From the NCBI GenBank assembly GCA_019358985.1, contig JAHHIJ010000006.1, positions 62,001 to 126,000 on the forward strand: 64,000 bases of DNA, read 5' to 3'. Of this stretch, positions 62,715 to 64,000 are shown piece after piece. The notes under the pieces were generated by a model. That model was not told where the DNA came from. It saw only the letters and a program-made list of their open reading frames with translations, and did not search any database. Numbering within the stretch: position 1 is the stretch's first letter; every line of letters starts with the position of its first letter. A program made the translations under genes and the position numbers. The stretch is from Tolypothrix brevis GSE-NOS-MK-07-07A. GTDB taxonomy: Bacteria; Cyanobacteriota; Cyanobacteriia; Cyanobacteriales; Nostocaceae.

Positions 62715-64000
62715 TTAAGTCAGTTCTACAAACACACCGCTGCGGGAAAACTCTTCTTCTTCAGGAGTGAAATAGGGAGTTTTATCAACAAGATTAGGAT
62801 CAAAACAGTATGTTTCTTGTAAAAATTGTCCGCTCTCGACAGCCGACTCCAAATCATTGATGTAATCTTGTGCAACCACGCACGCTTCCTTGATGCCTTC
62901 CCAATCACCCTTTTGCAACAGTTTTTGCAATGTGGTTCTCGCTCCGGCGAGCCGCGATGCTGGTTTGAGCATACCATAAAGGCGGTAGATGCGATCGCTT
63001 GCAATACTGATATGTTTAAGTGCTTTAGCTCGTGCCAGCTCAGTATCAAGGCTAGGCCAATAGCGGGTAGTGTAGAAGGCTTTCTCATCTTTATGATACC
63101 ACTCCTCTGAGCGAGCGATGGAAGAGGAGACGGTGTTGTGCAGCTTCCAAAAGAATAAGCGCAGGGAGGAGCCATCGACTACAGTGGAGAGTTTTGCCTC
63201 CATTGACACCTCAAAGTTAGTCAATTCTGCGTCACGTCCGAGCAAAAGGTACTCCATCGGGTACATTTCTACCTCTTTATTCTGCACCACATACATATTT
63301 AGGTGATGGCGGCAATAGGGGCAGGGGTACATAGTTGCAAATAGTTGGAAGAAATCCTTAAAAGCTGCCACCAGAGCTTTCTGCTGTACGTCGGTCTTGG
63401 TAGATATAATTTCCGCAGAGGTGTGGAAAAAGCGCCATACTCCAGGTCCAATATAGTATGGGAAGCTCACCCGCATTTGCGAATCTTTGACATCACTCCG
63501 ATCTACATATATGTCAATAAATGCTACATACTGGGAAAGTGCGCCCGATTCCCGTCCAAATTCCTGACGTTCGCGCCGTTTCTGCACTCCATTCAAATAA
63601 TGGAGTGTGAGACGCCATGATTGCTTGAGCATCAGCTTTTGTTTTGGGGTGCATTTGGGAAAGTTCTCTGCAACATCTGCCCCATAAACGCTAAATTCCC
63701 CAGAAGCCTTAGTTGTCTCGTACCACTTGTCCAAAGCTGCTTCGTCAGGTACTGTGTTGCTCTGTATGTCTGCGGCAGTGCTGACGCTGAATGCAGCTAG
63801 TAGCTTCGGCATGAAATCTTCATACCAATAGCTAACTGGCATCATCGCACCATCCACTTCCTCTGATGCTTGGGAGAGGATAACACGGTTCCACTTCTTC
63901 AGGTACTCTTTGGGATGTTCCTCTGATTTAGCTGGTGGTGGAGCCATTTCTTGATTCAGCTCCATCTTCCGCAGTCGGTTGAGTTCGTTGATGGCAAGGA
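62715..64000 (-). CDS. Protein with ERV/ALR-like sulfhydryl oxidase domain (5' end uncertain)
   Basis: The frame stays open from the stop at 62715 to the window edge; ATG 63965 gives 416 residues, but the frame continues upstream as LAINELNRLRK and a longer protein is likely. Numbering from 63965: GVWRFFHTSAE (W177, H181) is followed by QQKALVAAFKDFFQLFATMYPCPYCRHHL (C215-x-x-C218) and LRLFFWKLHNTV (H276, N277). This order (W-x-x-x-H, about 30 residues, YPCxxC, then LHN-x-V) is that of FAD-binding Erv1/ALR thiol oxidases. Residues 1-165 and after 300 are not recognised. ERV-like domains are mostly eukaryotic or viral. No signal peptide is visible in this part. Confidence 0.65.
   Translation of the reverse strand, partial: LAINELNRLRKMELNQEMAPPPAKSEEHPKEYLKKWNRVILSQASEEVDGAMMPVSYWYEDFMPKLLAAFSVSTAADIQSNTVPDEAALDKWYETTKASGEFSVYGADVAENFPKCTPKQKLMLKQSWRLTLHYLNGVQKRRERQEFGRESGALSQYVAFIDIYVDRSDVKDSQMRVSFPYYIGPGVWRFFHTSAEIISTKTDVQQKALVAAFKDFFQLFATMYPCPYCRHHLNMYVVQNKEVEMYPMEYLLLGRDAELTNFEVSMEAKLSTVVDGSSLRLFFWKLHNTVSSSIARSEEWYHKDEKAFYTTRYWPSLDTELARAKALKHISIASDRIYRLYGMLKPASRLAGARTTLQKLLQKGDWEGIKEACVVAQDYINDLESAVESGQFLQETYCFDPNLVDKTPYFTPEEEEFSRSGVFVELT

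Overview
This 64 kb window is chromosomal DNA of a filamentous, probably heterocystous (Nostocales-type) cyanobacterium. The evidence is phycocyanin rod genes, psbV, petE and petJ, accD/leuA/leuB/argS genes of cyanobacterial type, very many HIP1 octamers (GCGATCGC), heptameric short tandem repeats, and abundant small palindromic and MITE-like repeats. No rRNA, tRNA or CRISPR array was seen. The only mobile genes are two tnpB genes.

Layout. 1-900: edge of a possible defence locus (Z1-like P-loop protein plus a small partner). 1.2-6.8 kb: antitoxin-like peptide, cysteine hydrolase, LysM/M23 endopeptidase, HtrA protease, DUF760 protein, adenosine-deaminase-like protein. 7-8.8 kb: a TnpB-only IS200/IS605-type element with a divergent ribbon-helix-helix-like gene. 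8.85-10.6 kb: mutL, carrying an in-frame palindromic repeat. 10.8-15 kb: a phycocyanin operon cpcB-cpcA-linker-linker-cpcD on the minus strand. It is preceded by an exact L-box direct repeat, as in the red-light-induced cpc2 operon of chromatically acclimating cyanobacteria. 15.2-24.1 kb: argS, a PGM1-type ATP-grasp enzyme, a second tnpB, a cytochrome b-like protein, a lipase-like hydrolase and a TonB-like protein. 24.3-26.4 kb: petJ, petE and psbV, three soluble lumenal redox proteins in one orientation. 26.7-30.9 kb: a sugar-type ABC transporter (binding protein and two permeases) split by a glutathione S-transferase gene and the remnant of a second copy of it. 31.5-41 kb: MFS transporter, accD, prepilin peptidase, leuB, a PIN/antitoxin-like pair, MscS channel, CrcB, MOSC protein. 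41.2-47.7 kb: an envelope/signalling cluster of a beta-barrel protein, a FecR-domain protein and a CHASE2-Ser/Thr kinase, the last two with long expanding repeats. 48.6-62.3 kb: NYN protein, leuA, GNAT fragment, peptidoglycan-binding protein, an unknown 408-residue protein, recQ, a nucleotidyltransferase ORF with an internal ideal ribosome-binding site, pheS, surE, an MBL-fold hydrolase, ribF, moxR. 62.7-64 kb: a protein with an ERV/ALR-like sulfhydryl oxidase signature running off the window.

The most striking signals are: (1) the exact L box in front of the cpc operon; (2) a nested repeat system in which one palindromic module (GACG-variable core-CGTCTCTAC) occurs alone, inside two different MITE families, and inside coding sequence, where it encodes DAINRVST; (3) the ERV/ALR-like domain at the right edge; (4) the beta-barrel/FecR/CHASE2-kinase cluster; and (5) the possible Z1-type defence locus at the left edge. 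All calls come from reading the sequence; no database search was run.
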